Below, in pieces: positions 8,412 through 17,461 of a stretch of 64,000 nucleotides of DNA. The stretch covers positions 81,167-145,166 of the forward strand of contig NZ_MRCE01000001.1 of NCBI RefSeq assembly GCF_001904725.1, in the 5' to 3' direction. Made by a program: the position numbers and the translations under genes. The notes beneath the pieces are model-generated. The model was given only the letters and a program-made list of their open reading frames with translations. It ran no database searches and was not told the DNA's origin. Position 1 is the first letter of the stretch. The number at the start of each line of letters is the position of its first letter. Origin of the DNA: Phormidium ambiguum IAM M-71 (lineage in GTDB: Bacteria > Cyanobacteriota > Cyanobacteriia > Cyanobacteriales > Aerosakkonemataceae).

Positions 8412-9695
8412 ATGTCCCAGATCTCACCCATGAATACCCTAACTGAAACCATGAATCTGCCGTTAATTGTGGCAGCATTAACCTCTGTTGGGCTGCACTC
8501 GATCATCTGGTTTTATCAACCAGTAGTGCCAATGGCTGATAAAGCAAAAGCAGAAAGCGATCGACGCAGTGTGAGAGTGGTTCAACTCTCACCAGAGGAA
8601 ATTCTTCGTTTGCCAGAATACGCCCAACAGAGAACCCAACCGACTTTACCTTCCCTACCGGATCGAATCCCCACTAATCTTTTGCCTAATTTACCGGAAG
8701 CTAAATCGGAAATTACTTTACCACCACCACCAAGTTTTCCGATTTATAATCCTAATCCTGGTACAACTGCACCTACTCCAGAGGCAAAAACTCCAACTTC
8801 CCGGAATCGAACTCGAACTACTGTTCCGAAGTCACCACAAAATACAGCGAGAAATAATCGCAACAATAATCAAGCTTCCCGAAATCAAAAACCGGAAACC
8901 AACGAAAAAATTACTCTCGATCAATTGAATTTTGGTTTACAATTTCAAACGCCAGATAGCACAAATAATCAGTCTTCGCAATCAAACCAATCTGAGCAAA
9001 ATAATCAAGGATCGCGGGGAGAATTTGGAGCTACTTATCAGCGATTTCTTGCCCAACAAAATGCCAATTCTACTTCTGAATCTACTCAATCTAACTCAGG
9101 TGAAACACAAAATCCGGGTAGTCAAAATAACGAACAAACTGCCGGAACTTTGCTCGATCGCAATCAGTTACAACGAAATTTAGTTGGTGGTGGAACTGAT
9201 AATCAAGACCCAAAAAGAAATGAAGAAAATAGCACTGCTACAGAAAACCGTAATAATCTGCGGAATAATCGAGATCGAAGAGTTGCCGAAGCAAGACTAA
9301 AGGCAGTTTATGGTTACAATGCTGCTAATACAGGTATTCCCCAAGGAATTGCCAATTATCGACAGTGGTTGGATGAAAAAATTAAGAATAAAAAATATGC
9401 AGGTAAATTAAATACGGAAAGACAACCGATTACCGATTCAATTCGTTCTCCGTTTCAGGTGCAATTACCCGATGTTACTCCGGCGGGAATTGCTGTTTTG
9501 GTCGATCCCACAGGTAAAATTGTTGGAGAACCAGAATTAACGCGGAGTACTGGTTATCCTCAGTTGAATAAATTGGCGATCGAGCAAATCAAAAAGCGTT
9601 CTTTTCCCGAAACTGGTAAATATGAAGTTTACCCCTATTTAATTGAGGTGGATCAGAAAAATTTGCCTAATCCTGCTGGTACTGGTAATAGTTAA
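8412..9695 (+). CDS. TonB-like protein with long Asn/Gln-rich linker
   Basis: The architecture is TonB-like: a short N-terminal stretch with one membrane helix (residues ~14-34), a Pro-rich then extremely Asn/Gln/Ser-rich periplasmic linker (~75-300), and a C-terminal ~85-residue domain. That domain contains VLVDPTGKIVGEPELTRSTGYPQLNKLAIEQIKKRSFP, matching the TonB C-terminal fold. TonB proteins pass proton-motive force to outer-membrane receptors. No ExbB/ExbD or TonB-dependent receptor gene is nearby, so an energy-coupling role is inferred. The start could be ATG 8412 or ATG 8430. Confidence 0.7.
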   Translation: MSQISPMNTLTETMNLPLIVAALTSVGLHSIIWFYQPVVPMADKAKAESDRRSVRVVQLSPEEILRLPEYAQQRTQPTLPSLPDRIPTNLLPNLPEAKSEITLPPPPSFPIYNPNPGTTAPTPEAKTPTSRNRTRTTVPKSPQNTARNNRNNNQASRNQKPETNEKITLDQLNFGLQFQTPDSTNNQSSQSNQSEQNNQGSRGEFGATYQRFLAQQNANSTSESTQSNSGETQNPGSQNNEQTAGTLLDRNQLQRNLVGGGTDNQDPKRNEENSTATENRNNLRNNRDRRVAEARLKAVYGYNAANTGIPQGIANYRQWLDEKIKNKKYAGKLNTERQPITDSIRSPFQVQLPDVTPAGIAVLVDPTGKIVGEPELTRSTGYPQLNKLAIEQIKKRSFPETGKYEVYPYLIEVDQKNLPNPAGTGNS

Positions 9696-9719
9696 AGTAG
9701 TGAAAATTTCATCCTAACT

Positions 9720-10760
9720 ATGACTCTGGATTCCTGTTTCGCCAAACAACTGCGTAGTTCTTCAGAGCGATTGTTTTCTTTAGTGGATAAGTTTCATCAA
9801 GTTAAAGTCTTAGTTGTGGGAGATTTAACTTTAGATGAATTTCTCACAGGACAAGTAGAAAGAGTTTCTCGAGAAGCTCCTGTTTTAATTATCCGTCACG
9901 AACAAACGAGACAAGTGCCTGGAGGGGGAGCTAATGCAGTTTATAATTTAGCGAAGTTAGGAGCGCAAGTACAGGTAGTAGGATTATTAGGAAAGGATGA
10001 GCAAGGTCAAGCTTTACGGGGAATTTTTGAAGCGGCAAAAATTGACACAAGTGGCATTTTTTTAGATTTAGCACGTCCGACAGTTACGAAAACGAGAATT
10101 TCTGGACACGCCAGACAGTCAGTAACGCAACAAATTGTCAGGGTCGATCGCAAATCTGATGATTTACCAGCGGAAAGTTTACAATTACAATTAGCCGATT
10201 ATATTCGCTCGCAAGTCGGAAAAGTTGATGTAGTAGTTTGTTCAGATTATGGTGATGGAGTCTTCACTCCCCCTGTCATCGCCGCAGCTTTAACTCACCC
10301 TTTAACTATTGTTGATACCCAGCAAAATTTACCACGTTTTTCTGGTGCAACTTTGTTTACACCAAATTTGCCAGAAGCAGAAAAAGCGGTAGGTTATGCT
10401 ATTTCTTCTCCTGAACTTTTGATGCAAGCCGGAAAAGATTTGTTGTCCTTAACTAAGGCGAAACAAATTTTAATTACTCGCGGAGAATATGGAATGAGTT
10501 TATTCGATCGTAATGGTTTACCTACTTCCCATATTCCGGCTTTTAATCGGACGGATGTTTTTGACGTTACTGGTGCTGGCGATACAGTTGTTGCTGCTTT
10601 AACTTTAAGTTTGTGTACAGGTGCTTCAGTTTGGGAAGCAGCTGTTTTAGGTAATTTAGCTGCTAGTATTGTAATTCGTAAATTCGGGACTTCAACAACT
10701 ACACCGGGAGAAATTAAGACAGCTTTAGAAACTTTATTGGATGAAATAGATCAATTTTAG
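9720..10760 (+). CDS. rfaE1: D-glycero-beta-D-manno-heptose-7-phosphate kinase (PfkB family)
   Basis: The protein is a ribokinase-like sugar kinase. It has the substrate region VVGDLTLDEFLTGQVERVSREAP, the PGGGANAVYNLAKLGA segment near residue 70, and the C-terminal PfkB signature DVTGAGDTVVAALTL carrying the catalytic Asp. The SREAPV/GGGANA combination is characteristic of RfaE/HldE domain 1, which phosphorylates heptose-7-phosphate at C-1 for ADP-heptose and LPS core synthesis. At 346 aa it lacks the cytidylyltransferase domain of the bifunctional E. coli enzyme. It starts 24 bases after the TonB-like gene. Confidence 0.85.
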   Translation: MTLDSCFAKQLRSSSERLFSLVDKFHQVKVLVVGDLTLDEFLTGQVERVSREAPVLIIRHEQTRQVPGGGANAVYNLAKLGAQVQVVGLLGKDEQGQALRGIFEAAKIDTSGIFLDLARPTVTKTRISGHARQSVTQQIVRVDRKSDDLPAESLQLQLADYIRSQVGKVDVVVCSDYGDGVFTPPVIAAALTHPLTIVDTQQNLPRFSGATLFTPNLPEAEKAVGYAISSPELLMQAGKDLLSLTKAKQILITRGEYGMSLFDRNGLPTSHIPAFNRTDVFDVTGAGDTVVAALTLSLCTGASVWEAAVLGNLAASIVIRKFGTSTTTPGEIKTALETLLDEIDQF

Positions 10761-10793
10761 ATCTCATTCCCAGGTTCAACCTGGGAATGAGAT
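10761..10793. terminator. perfect 16-bp palindrome between convergent genes
   Basis: ATCTCATTCCCAGGTT (10761-10776) is mirrored exactly at 10778-10793. It begins directly after the heptose kinase stop, between two convergent genes, and could act as a bidirectional terminator. A second small palindrome (GAGGT/ACCTC, 10798-10810) follows. The sequence resembles dispersed cyanobacterial palindromes. Confidence 0.65.
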
Positions 10794-10815
10794 TGCGGAG
10801 GTTCTACCTCTGTTG

Positions 10816-12441
10816 CTAATTTTGCTTTTTTTCCTGTTTAATAATATGACCGTTTAAATCAAATTTTAATTCTGTATTGGGAAAATCCAATTTAGTTAAA
10901 TTGCGAATTATCGGAATACTGTTAGCGCCTTTATCAGGAAAAGGAATCCCTCTCTTATCTAGTTGAACTGGAGTAATTTTCCCAGAAATAAAGTCTCCTT
11001 GTGGACTAAGTTTAACTTCTAAAATCAAAGATTCTCCTAAAGTACCTCTAGTAGATAAAGTTCTGTATCCGACAAAATTACCTAAAGAATAAGCGATCAA
11101 TTTGCCTTTATATAATTCCATTGCTCTGGGAACGTGAGGGCCATGACCTAATACTAAATCTGCGCCATTATCGATTAGGGTGCGCGAAAAAAGTACTAAA
11201 TTTCCCCGGTTTTCTCCGTAGAAATTTTCCGATCGATTCTTGACTCGCATAGCGCCTGTTCCTTCCGCGCCGCCATGAAAAGAAATGATGACTATTTTGG
11301 CTTTTTTTTGAGCTTCTTTGACTAATGCGATCGCTGATGGTAAATCATTTATAGAATTATGCAAAGGCAAATGACTAAAAGCAATAAAAGCAATCTCTAC
11401 ACCCCTGATTTTTTTATAAAGAATTTGTTGCTTTTTTCCTACAGCTTTAACTCCCGCACTTTCTAAATTTTTGATGGTATCTTCAAAACCCTTCATTGTA
11501 AAATCTAAAGAATGGTTGTTAGCCACACTCATCACAGTAAAGCCTACTTCTTTCAAAAGATTGGCATATTCTGGTGGAGTACGAAAAGCATGAACTCTAG
11601 GGCGGCTAGTATCTTTTGCTGTACGAGGATAGTTAGTCAAAGTACTTTCAAAATTACCAAATAATATATCTGCTCCTTGTAATTGTGTTTTGACATTTTG
11701 AAACAATTCTTGTTTATTTCCAGGTAATTTATTGCGAGGAAAATTTGTACCTGGAACAATATCTCCCACAGCTTTAAGTGTAATGGATTGTTTATTATCT
11801 ATGGTTGGTAATGTAACGGTAGCAGGTTTTGGAGTAACTTGTGGTGTAGTTTTTTTATTAATCTTAGGAGTTGAAATGGGTGTTTCTGTTCCTGCGGGAT
11901 CTTTGAGTTCTAAAGGTTCTAAATGCTGACGTTTGTTACTACTTGGCGTATTAATTTGATAGCTGAAAACGACACCTAATACTGCTACCATCAGCCAAGT
12001 TACACCACCCATTAACAGTAATCTAACCTTTTTTTTAAATCTTTTTTTATATTTTGGTGATTTTTGGCGGCTAGGTTCTTGAGGGCGAGGAACTGTAGTG
12101 AATTCGGGTAGAATCGGGTAAAAGTCAGGTGCTTGGGCTAAATCAAAAGCTTCAGTCCAAGTTGGCCATTTATGATCGCTTTTACGACCATAAACCCTCA
12201 CAAAATCGATATGTTTTGGCTGAAGACGAGTAATTCCATCAATAATGAAGCGGAAGTAGATAGATTGGTCAGGTATTTCGTCAGCAACTAGGACGATATG
12301 TAGCCAATTATCTTTACATTTAGCGATCGCAGTGATGCCCTTTTTAACGAGAACTTGGTTAATCAGGGTCGCAATTGCTTCTGCATTACCTTCCTGCGCT
12401 AAGGTAACAAAGTTTTTCTGTTCCAAAACCGCCTGAGTCAC
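10816..12441 (-). CDS. CapA-family (poly-gamma-glutamate synthesis type) protein with N-terminal cytosolic domain
   Basis: Residues ~220-510 form a CapA/PGA_cap metallophosphoesterase-like domain: LKAVGDIVPG, ILFGNFESTLT, VMSVANNHSLDF, VIISFHGGAEG, LVLGHGPHVPRAMELYKGK and IAYSLGNFVGY. Asp, Asn and His residues in these blocks are the likely metal ligands. A single membrane helix (~141-161) follows a basic stretch, so the CapA domain should lie outside the membrane. The first ~115 residues are a small cytosolic domain found ahead of some cyanobacterial proteins. The Pro/Thr-rich linker is ~165-215. The role in capsule or exopolysaccharide handling is inferred. Confidence 0.82.
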   Translation of the reverse strand: MTQAVLEQKNFVTLAQEGNAEAIATLINQVLVKKGITAIAKCKDNWLHIVLVADEIPDQSIYFRFIIDGITRLQPKHIDFVRVYGRKSDHKWPTWTEAFDLAQAPDFYPILPEFTTVPRPQEPSRQKSPKYKKRFKKKVRLLLMGGVTWLMVAVLGVVFSYQINTPSSNKRQHLEPLELKDPAGTETPISTPKINKKTTPQVTPKPATVTLPTIDNKQSITLKAVGDIVPGTNFPRNKLPGNKQELFQNVKTQLQGADILFGNFESTLTNYPRTAKDTSRPRVHAFRTPPEYANLLKEVGFTVMSVANNHSLDFTMKGFEDTIKNLESAGVKAVGKKQQILYKKIRGVEIAFIAFSHLPLHNSINDLPSAIALVKEAQKKAKIVIISFHGGAEGTGAMRVKNRSENFYGENRGNLVLFSRTLIDNGADLVLGHGPHVPRAMELYKGKLIAYSLGNFVGYRTLSTRGTLGESLILEVKLSPQGDFISGKITPVQLDKRGIPFPDKGANSIPIIRNLTKLDFPNTELKFDLNGHIIKQEKKQN

Positions 12442-12526
12442 AATTGTTTCCTCACACCTACTGATAGACTTGTCTATAATCGGACTGAAAAAAGTTTAAA
12501 CCGTACACGGGAGAAAATAGCAAATA

Positions 12527-13618
12527 ATGACACATAGTTCCCCTAAAGATCAACTGAGAACACCTCGTCGTTTGTTAGTGACTGGTGGTGCGGGTTTTAT
12601 AGGTGCTAATTTCGTCCTTCATTGGTGCGATCGCTATCCTGACGATCGCGTGATTGTTTTGGATGCACTCACCTACGCGGGAAACCGTAATAATTTAGCA
12701 TCTTTAGCTGGAAAGGAAAATTTTCGATTTGTCGAAGGTAATATTTGCGATCGGTCATTGGTAGATCGATTGTTAAAAGAAGAAAACATTGATGCGATCG
12801 CTCATTTTGCCGCTGAATCCCACGTCGATCGGTCAATTTTAGGCCCCGATGCCTTCGTGCAAACCAACGTAGTCGGAACTTTTACTCTCCTAGAAGCTTT
12901 CCGTCAACATTGGCAAAACACCTCCCTTTCTTCAGGACTATTTCTGCACGTTTCCACTGATGAAGTTTACGGCACTTTAGGCCCCAACGACCCAGCTTTT
13001 AGCGAAACTACAGCTTATGCACCTAATAGCCCTTATTCTGCATCAAAAGCTGGTAGCGATCACTTAGTTCGGGCATACTATCACACCTACGGCTTACCCA
13101 CAATTATTACCAATTGTTCTAATAATTACGGCCCTTACCAATTTCCTGAAAAGTTAATCCCCTTGATGTGTATCAATGCTTTACTTGGGAAAAACTTGCC
13201 TGTTTATGGTGATGGACAAAACATTCGGGATTGGCTATTTGTCATCGATCATTGTCGGGCTTTAGATACGGTAATTCATAGTGGGAAGCCGGGAGAAACA
13301 TATAACATTGGTGGTAATAACGAAGTCAGAAATATTGACTTAGTAAATACTTTGTGTAACTTAATGGATGAATTAGCACCTAATTTACCAGTCAGCCCTT
13401 GTAATCAATTAATTACTTTTGTTAAAGATCGACCCGGACATGACAGAAGGTACGCAATTAATTCGACAAAATTACAAACTGAATTAGGTTGGAAACCTTC
13501 GGTTACTGTGGAAGAAGGATTGAGAAAAACGGTTGAATGGTACTTAAATAACAAAGATTGGTGGCAACCTTTGTTATCTCAAGAGTATCAAGCTTACTAC
13601 AATAAAGTTTACAGCTAG
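12527..13618 (+). CDS. rfbB: dTDP-glucose 4,6-dehydratase
   Basis: RfbB converts dTDP-glucose to dTDP-4-keto-6-deoxyglucose on the route to dTDP-rhamnose and related sugars. The NAD-binding motif [13 protein letters not shown] is at 18-30, AAESHVDRS at 95-103, the STDEVYG acid pair at 143-149 and the catalytic Tyr170-x3-Lys174 in [25 protein letters not shown], typical of RfbB, follows. Length 363 aa is normal. It is divergent from the capA-like gene, with about 85 bases between start codons. Together with the heptose kinase it makes this a cell-surface carbohydrate neighbourhood. Confidence 0.93.
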   Translation: MTHSSPKDQLRTPRRLLVTGGAGFIGANFVLHWCDRYPDDRVIVLDALTYAGNRNNLASLAGKENFRFVEGNICDRSLVDRLLKEENIDAIAHFAAESHVDRSILGPDAFVQTNVVGTFTLLEAFRQHWQNTSLSSGLFLHVSTDEVYGTLGPNDPAFSETTAYAPNSPYSASKAGSDHLVRAYYHTYGLPTIITNCSNNYGPYQFPEKLIPLMCINALLGKNLPVYGDGQNIRDWLFVIDHCRALDTVIHSGKPGETYNIGGNNEVRNIDLVNTLCNLMDELAPNLPVSPCNQLITFVKDRPGHDRRYAINSTKLQTELGWKPSVTVEEGLRKTVEWYLNNKDWWQPLLSQEYQAYYNKVYS

Positions 13619-13833
13619 TCACCCAATTATTAAGCTTCTTGCAAAAGTAAGTAATCTTTATTTTTTATCTGTGTGTATCTCTGTATATCTGTGTTTATTT
13701 GTCGTCATCTATCATCTATGGTTACAAAAGATTAATCTTGAACTTTTGCAGGGAGTTTAATTTTTTAAAGAGTTGAATTGAACGAATTACTCGCTCGCAA
13801 TTTCTTAATTTAGCTTACCATTAAGAAAAAACT

Positions 13834-14082
13834 ATGAATGAAAATTGGTTGATCCCAGAATCAGGATTTTTGAGTTTAGCAAGTTACCGCAGCATTCTGA
13901 GTATTGCTAGTGCTGGAAGTATTTTAAGTATTGGTAGCGTTGGGAGTATTTTGAGTATCGGTGGTGTTGGGAGTATTTTGAGTTTTGGTAGTGCTGGAAG
14001 TATTTTAAGCGTGTTTAGTGCCGGAACTATTTTGTCAGTTTTCAGTGTAGGTAATATTCTGCGAGTACTACGATTTAATTAG
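13834..14082 (+). CDS. small protein of nine-residue SILSIxSxG repeats
   Basis: Residues 20-82 are seven consecutive nine-residue units: SILSIASAG, SILSIGSVG, SILSIGGVG, SILSFGSAG, SILSVFSAG, TILSVFSVG and a diverged NILRVLRFN. Residues 11-19 look like an eighth, decayed unit. The regular I-L pair with Ser/Gly every nine residues predicts a hydrophobic face, as in a beta-solenoid or membrane-seeking amphipathic rod. The opening, MNENWLIPESG, is not a signal peptide. The unit is preserved at protein level while codons vary, which argues that it is translated. I know no assigned function. It lies between rfbB and the DUF456 operon. Confidence 0.6.
   Translation: MNENWLIPESGFLSLASYRSILSIASAGSILSIGSVGSILSIGGVGSILSFGSAGSILSVFSAGTILSVFSVGNILRVLRFN
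13891..14079 (+). repeat. 27-bp tandem repeats encoding the nine-residue units
   Basis: Seven 27-base units built around GGAAGTATTTTAAGT encode the repeated SILSI peptide. Units 2-5 are nearly identical at DNA level; the outer ones diverge, the usual pattern of expansion from the centre of an array. Confidence 0.8.
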
Positions 14083-14251
14083 TGATAATAGCTTCAGAAA
14101 AATTTGAGAAGCACAAGTTCAAGATATTGAAACCCTGCTGCAAATTAGAACTACAGGACATGATTTGGGAAATGGGGACTGGGAAAGTTTAAAATTTGTT
14201 TAATAGACGGTTTTGAGCGGTTTTTAATTCTTCTTTGTCCCCCGATCGGCG

Positions 14252-14785
14252 TTAAGCGACTCCGGGAGGCCAAGTAGTATAAATGAAAACTACTACGGAG
14301 GCGATCGCCAAAATTCCTTGAATCAACCGACCAACCAAAGTACCGACTACAATCCCCACGCCTGCTGTTGCTGCCAACTTGAGTCTCGGTATCAACTGTA
14401 ATTCTTGGTGATAAAGAAACTCACCAATAATAGCTCCCAGTAATGGCCCAACCAATATGCCCACCAGTGGCCCACCAAAAGGTAAGGCTGGCAAAAAACC
14501 GAAAAATCCCAAAGTTAAGCCGACAAAAGCCCCTATCTGTCCCCAGTTGCTAGCCCCAGCCTGTTTACCGCCCCAATAGGCAGCTAAAAAATCAATCCCG
14601 ATGCTGAGTAACAGGACAGCTAGTGCCGTTCCCAAAGCGATCCAGACACCTTGGGTAAAACCGTCGATCGCGCCCCAAATCACAATGGAAATTAGAATTA
14701 GGCTAGCGCCTGGAATTCCGGGAACTAGGGCACCAACGATTCCGACAACCATCAAAACAATTAGTAACCAATACAAAATAACCAT
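14252..14785 (-). CDS. DUF456 family membrane protein
   Basis: This 177-aa protein is almost entirely hydrophobic, with about five to six helices rich in Gly and Pro. The sequence VGALVPGIPGASLILISIVIWG and the Gly-rich LPFGGPLVGILVGPLLGAIIGEFLYHQ are typical of the DUF456 family. Its function is not established. It lies ten bases downstream of the CCB-like gene and should be the last gene of the rpaB2-ccb-DUF456 operon. Confidence 0.82.
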   Translation of the reverse strand: MVILYWLLIVLMVVGIVGALVPGIPGASLILISIVIWGAIDGFTQGVWIALGTALAVLLLSIGIDFLAAYWGGKQAGASNWGQIGAFVGLTLGFFGFLPALPFGGPLVGILVGPLLGAIIGEFLYHQELQLIPRLKLAATAGVGIVVGTLVGRLIQGILAIASVVVFIYTTWPPGVA

Positions 14786-14794
14786 TTGCTTTCA

Positions 14795-15463
14795 TCAAAT
14801 TTCAGCTGGTGCATCATCATTATTCAAATAGCAGCTAAAGCATACATCTAGTTTGTCAGCAATTCCGGCAATCCAGTTTTCATCTTGCTGAGTGTAACTG
14901 CGTGGCGCATTAGCACCTAAAACTAAAACGCCACGTTTACCAATAGGTTGACAAATCACGCCTTGGGTATTTTTTGGTAGATAATCAAATTCAATTCGTC
15001 CGGGATAGAGTTTCAGATCTACTAAATAGACGGGCTTTTGCTTCTCGATCGCTCGTTGTAAGATTGCCCCTGGCTTCACTTCTGGGTTATCGCCCAAAAT
15101 TCCCCGTCTTAATAAAACTTTACCTCGATCCCAAACTACTACAGAGCGGGTAGCACTGTTAGTTAACAACATTAAGGATGCCCAAGCTAGTTCTGATTTC
15201 ACTGCGTCTGGTAGGTCTGGCGCGAGTTCAAATCCTTCTTGACCGCTCAGTTCTACTGCTTCTGGCGATCGCGGTTGTACTTGTTGCCAAAGTAACCCAG
15301 TAAAAATCAACAAAGCACTCAACAATACACCTAAAGCATCGGAACGAGCTTGAGAATCCGTCAATTCTGGGGTAAGAAAGCGGTTGACTAAGAGTAGTGT
15401 TCCCCCTAGCGCACCAACGACGATCGGGAGATTTTTTAGAACTTGGTTGTTGTCCCTTGCCAT
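14795..15463 (-). CDS. CCB2/CCB4-type cofactor assembly of complex C subunit B protein
   Basis: Two N-terminal membrane helices (LPIVVGALGGTLLLVN, ~12-27; LGVLLSALLIFTGLLW, ~44-59) are followed by a soluble GAF-like domain (~75-215) with GILGDNPEVKPGAILQRAIEKQKPVYLVDL and GVICQPIGKRGVLVLGANAPRSYTQQDENWI. This matches the CCB2/CCB4 family, which in chloroplasts helps attach heme c(i) to cytochrome b6 of the b6f complex. A role in b6f assembly in the thylakoid membrane is inferred from family. It starts 10 bases after the rpaB-like gene and precedes DUF456. Confidence 0.75.
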   Translation of the reverse strand: MARDNNQVLKNLPIVVGALGGTLLLVNRFLTPELTDSQARSDALGVLLSALLIFTGLLWQQVQPRSPEAVELSGQEGFELAPDLPDAVKSELAWASLMLLTNSATRSVVVWDRGKVLLRRGILGDNPEVKPGAILQRAIEKQKPVYLVDLKLYPGRIEFDYLPKNTQGVICQPIGKRGVLVLGANAPRSYTQQDENWIAGIADKLDVCFSCYLNNDDAPAEI

Positions 15464-15473
15464 TTACAGATAG

Positions 15474-16214
15474 TTATTTTTCGTTTTCCCCAAAATCGCC
15501 CAAACGTTGAAACTGATAGCCCATTGAACGAGCGGTGAGAATCAATTCTGGGTTGCTGGGATCTTCTTCTAATTTTGCCCGTAAGCGGGAAACATGAACA
15601 TCAACCACGCGAGTATCTACCAAGCGTTCGGGAGTATAACCCCAGACTTGTTGCAAAATGTCCGATCGAGAAATTGCTTCTCCCGCCTTACTAACCAGCA
15701 ATTCTAGGAGATTAAATTCCATTCCGGTGAGTCTAATTCGGCGATCGCCTTTGTAAACTTGGCGCTTATTCGTGTCAATTTTCACATTGCCGATCGAAAT
15801 TACCCCCGAATTCGGAATCCCGGAACCACCTGTTTTATCTACTCGGCGCAACACGCAGCGAATTCTGGCTTCCAACTCTTTGGGGGAAAAGGGTTTGACG
15901 ACGTAATCATCCGCCCCTAACTCTAAACCTGTGATGCGATCGGCAACATCTCCCAAAGCAGTTAGCATGATAATCGGGACATTAGATTCCTTGCGAAACT
16001 CCTGACACACACCGTAACCATCAAGCTTCGGCATCATCACATCCAAAACCACTAAGTCAGGATTGGCTGTGCGGAAAGTTTCCAAAGCTTCTTCACCATC
16101 AGCAGCAGTGACCACATCATAACCAATCATCGACAGGCGGGTTTCCAAAATCCTGCGAATGCTGGCCTCGTCATCTACCACCAAAATCTTTTCTTTACGA
16201 GATTCCATTGCCAA
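15474..16214 (-). CDS. RpaB/Ycf27-like response regulator, second copy
   Basis: OmpR-family regulator with a receiver domain (phosphoacceptor Asp in LVVLDVMMPKLDGYG; VPIIMLTALG; DYVVKPFSPKEL) and a C-terminal winged helix (RLTGMEFNLLELL, WGYTPERLVDTRVVDVHVSRLRAKLEED). It is very close to the adjacent copy at 16549-17295 but diverges in the linker and at the end (RSMGYQFQRLG in place of RGTGYLFQRI). RpaB regulators control high-light and photosystem genes through HLR1 sites. This copy leads an operon with the CCB-like and DUF456 genes, spaced 10 and 9 bases apart. Confidence 0.88.
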   Translation of the reverse strand: MAMESRKEKILVVDDEASIRRILETRLSMIGYDVVTAADGEEALETFRTANPDLVVLDVMMPKLDGYGVCQEFRKESNVPIIMLTALGDVADRITGLELGADDYVVKPFSPKELEARIRCVLRRVDKTGGSGIPNSGVISIGNVKIDTNKRQVYKGDRRIRLTGMEFNLLELLVSKAGEAISRSDILQQVWGYTPERLVDTRVVDVHVSRLRAKLEEDPSNPELILTARSMGYQFQRLGDFGENEK

Positions 16215-16548
16215 AATTAGTTAACCTTAAAATTTCTCTTTGTTAATTTTTACTACCTTATTTTAAGATAATATAAATTTTCGCGCACTTAACTTTTTGT
16301 AATAGTTTATTTTAAAACAACCGAAGTTAACTTCTGTAGAATTATTGCTTATATTTAGTTTAAGCCTATAACTACCATCACAATCTAGATTTTTGCTACT
16401 ATTTTCAGATTTAAGTAAGTACATTCATCGGAGAAATTTAATCCTTGCCTTGCAATTCAAAGAGCAAAGGGGAACATCCAAATCCAAAGATAAAGCAGAT
16501 TAATTATCTTCCTGCTCCCGGAGTTCCCCTGCTCCTTAGCACGAAAGC
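16215..16548. other. spacer between tandem rpaB genes
   Basis: This AT-rich spacer separates the tandem regulators and must hold the promoter for the second copy's operon. A single TTGTAA half-site occurs near 16295, but I found no second half at the ten-base spacing needed for an HLR1. Near 16515 there is a short CCTGCT-rich stretch related to the octamer repeat. No gene is visible. Confidence 0.4.
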
Positions 16549-17295
16549 TTACTTTTCTGTTGTCTCCCCCGGTTCAATAATTCTTTGGAAGAGATAGCCT
16601 GTGCCTCTAGCAGTGAGAATTAGTTCTGGGTTGCTAGGGTCATCTTCTAATTTGGCACGTAAGCGAGAGATATGAACATCTACTACGCGAGTATCTACGT
16701 GACGTTCCGGTGTATAACCCCATACTTCTTGGAGAATTTCCGATCGAGAAAACGCTTCTCCTGAGCGGCTAACTAAGAGTTCTAACAAGCTAAACTCCAT
16801 ACCAGTCAACCGAATTCGCTCATCACCTTTGTAAACTTGGCGTTTATTGGTGTCAATTTTAATATTTACGACATGAATTACCCCGGAACTGGGAATGCCA
16901 GAAATTCCGCTTTTATCTACTCGTCTTAGTACGGAACGAATTCTTGCTTCTAACTCTTTGGGGGAAAAGGGTTTAACGACGTAATCATCTGCGCCTAACT
17001 CTAGACCTGTAATGCGATCGGCTACATCTCCTAAAGCAGTTAGCATAATGATGGGTACATCAGATTCTTTTCGTAATTCCTGACAAACACCATAACCATC
17101 AAGTTTCGGCATCATTACATCCAAAACCACTAAATCAGGAGTGGCGTTCCGAAAGGTTTCTAAGGCTTCCTCGCCATCGGCGGCAGTGACTACATCATAG
17201 CCAATCATTGACAGGCGAGTTTCCAAAATCCTGCGAATGCTGGCTTCATCGTCTACCACCAAAATCTTCTCTTTGTGGTTTTCCAAGTTACTCAA
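16549..17295 (-). CDS. rpaB: response regulator RpaB (Ycf27)
   Basis: RpaB is the essential OmpR-type regulator that binds HLR1 sites to adjust photosynthesis genes to light and redox state. The receiver shows ILVVDDEASIRRILETRLSM, Asp in VVLDVMMPKLDGYG and KPFSPKELEARI. The effector shows TGMEFSLLELLVSRSGEAFSRSEIL and HVDTRVVDVHISRLRAKLEDDP, ending RGTGYLFQRI, which matches what I recall of canonical RpaB more closely than the neighbouring copy does. It is followed by a 334-base spacer and the paralogue. An HLR1-like site lies upstream in the radA intergenic region. Confidence 0.9.
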   Translation of the reverse strand: MSNLENHKEKILVVDDEASIRRILETRLSMIGYDVVTAADGEEALETFRNATPDLVVLDVMMPKLDGYGVCQELRKESDVPIIMLTALGDVADRITGLELGADDYVVKPFSPKELEARIRSVLRRVDKSGISGIPSSGVIHVVNIKIDTNKRQVYKGDERIRLTGMEFSLLELLVSRSGEAFSRSEILQEVWGYTPERHVDTRVVDVHISRLRAKLEDDPSNPELILTARGTGYLFQRIIEPGETTEK

Positions 17296-17436
17296 TTCTC
17301 CTTAAATCTGTAGCGTTTCTCTTCATTAATTTTTAGTACCATTAATTAAGATATTACCCTAAAGAGTTCCGTTGTTTTTAGCCGTAATTCTTATGATTGC
17401 TGGATTTCACGCTTTCTTAAGATTTACTAGTTAATG

Positions 17437-17454
17437 TTTACAGTTTTTTACAAT
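17437..17454 (+). promoter_or_regulatory. HLR1-like RpaB binding site
   Basis: TTTACAGTTTTTTACAAT contains two TTTACA half-sites exactly ten bases apart. It matches the HLR1 consensus (G/T)TTACAWWNN(G/T)TTACAWW at all but one position (G17443). It lies 7 bases before the radA start and about 140 bases upstream of the divergent rpaB start, so it could serve rpaB autoregulation, radA, or both. Confidence 0.6.
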
Positions 17455-17461
17455 TATCACA

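Noticed and set aside
16215-16548. Second HLR1 site between the two rpaB genes
   Set aside because: Only one half-site (TTGTAA) is present; no partner at ten-base spacing.
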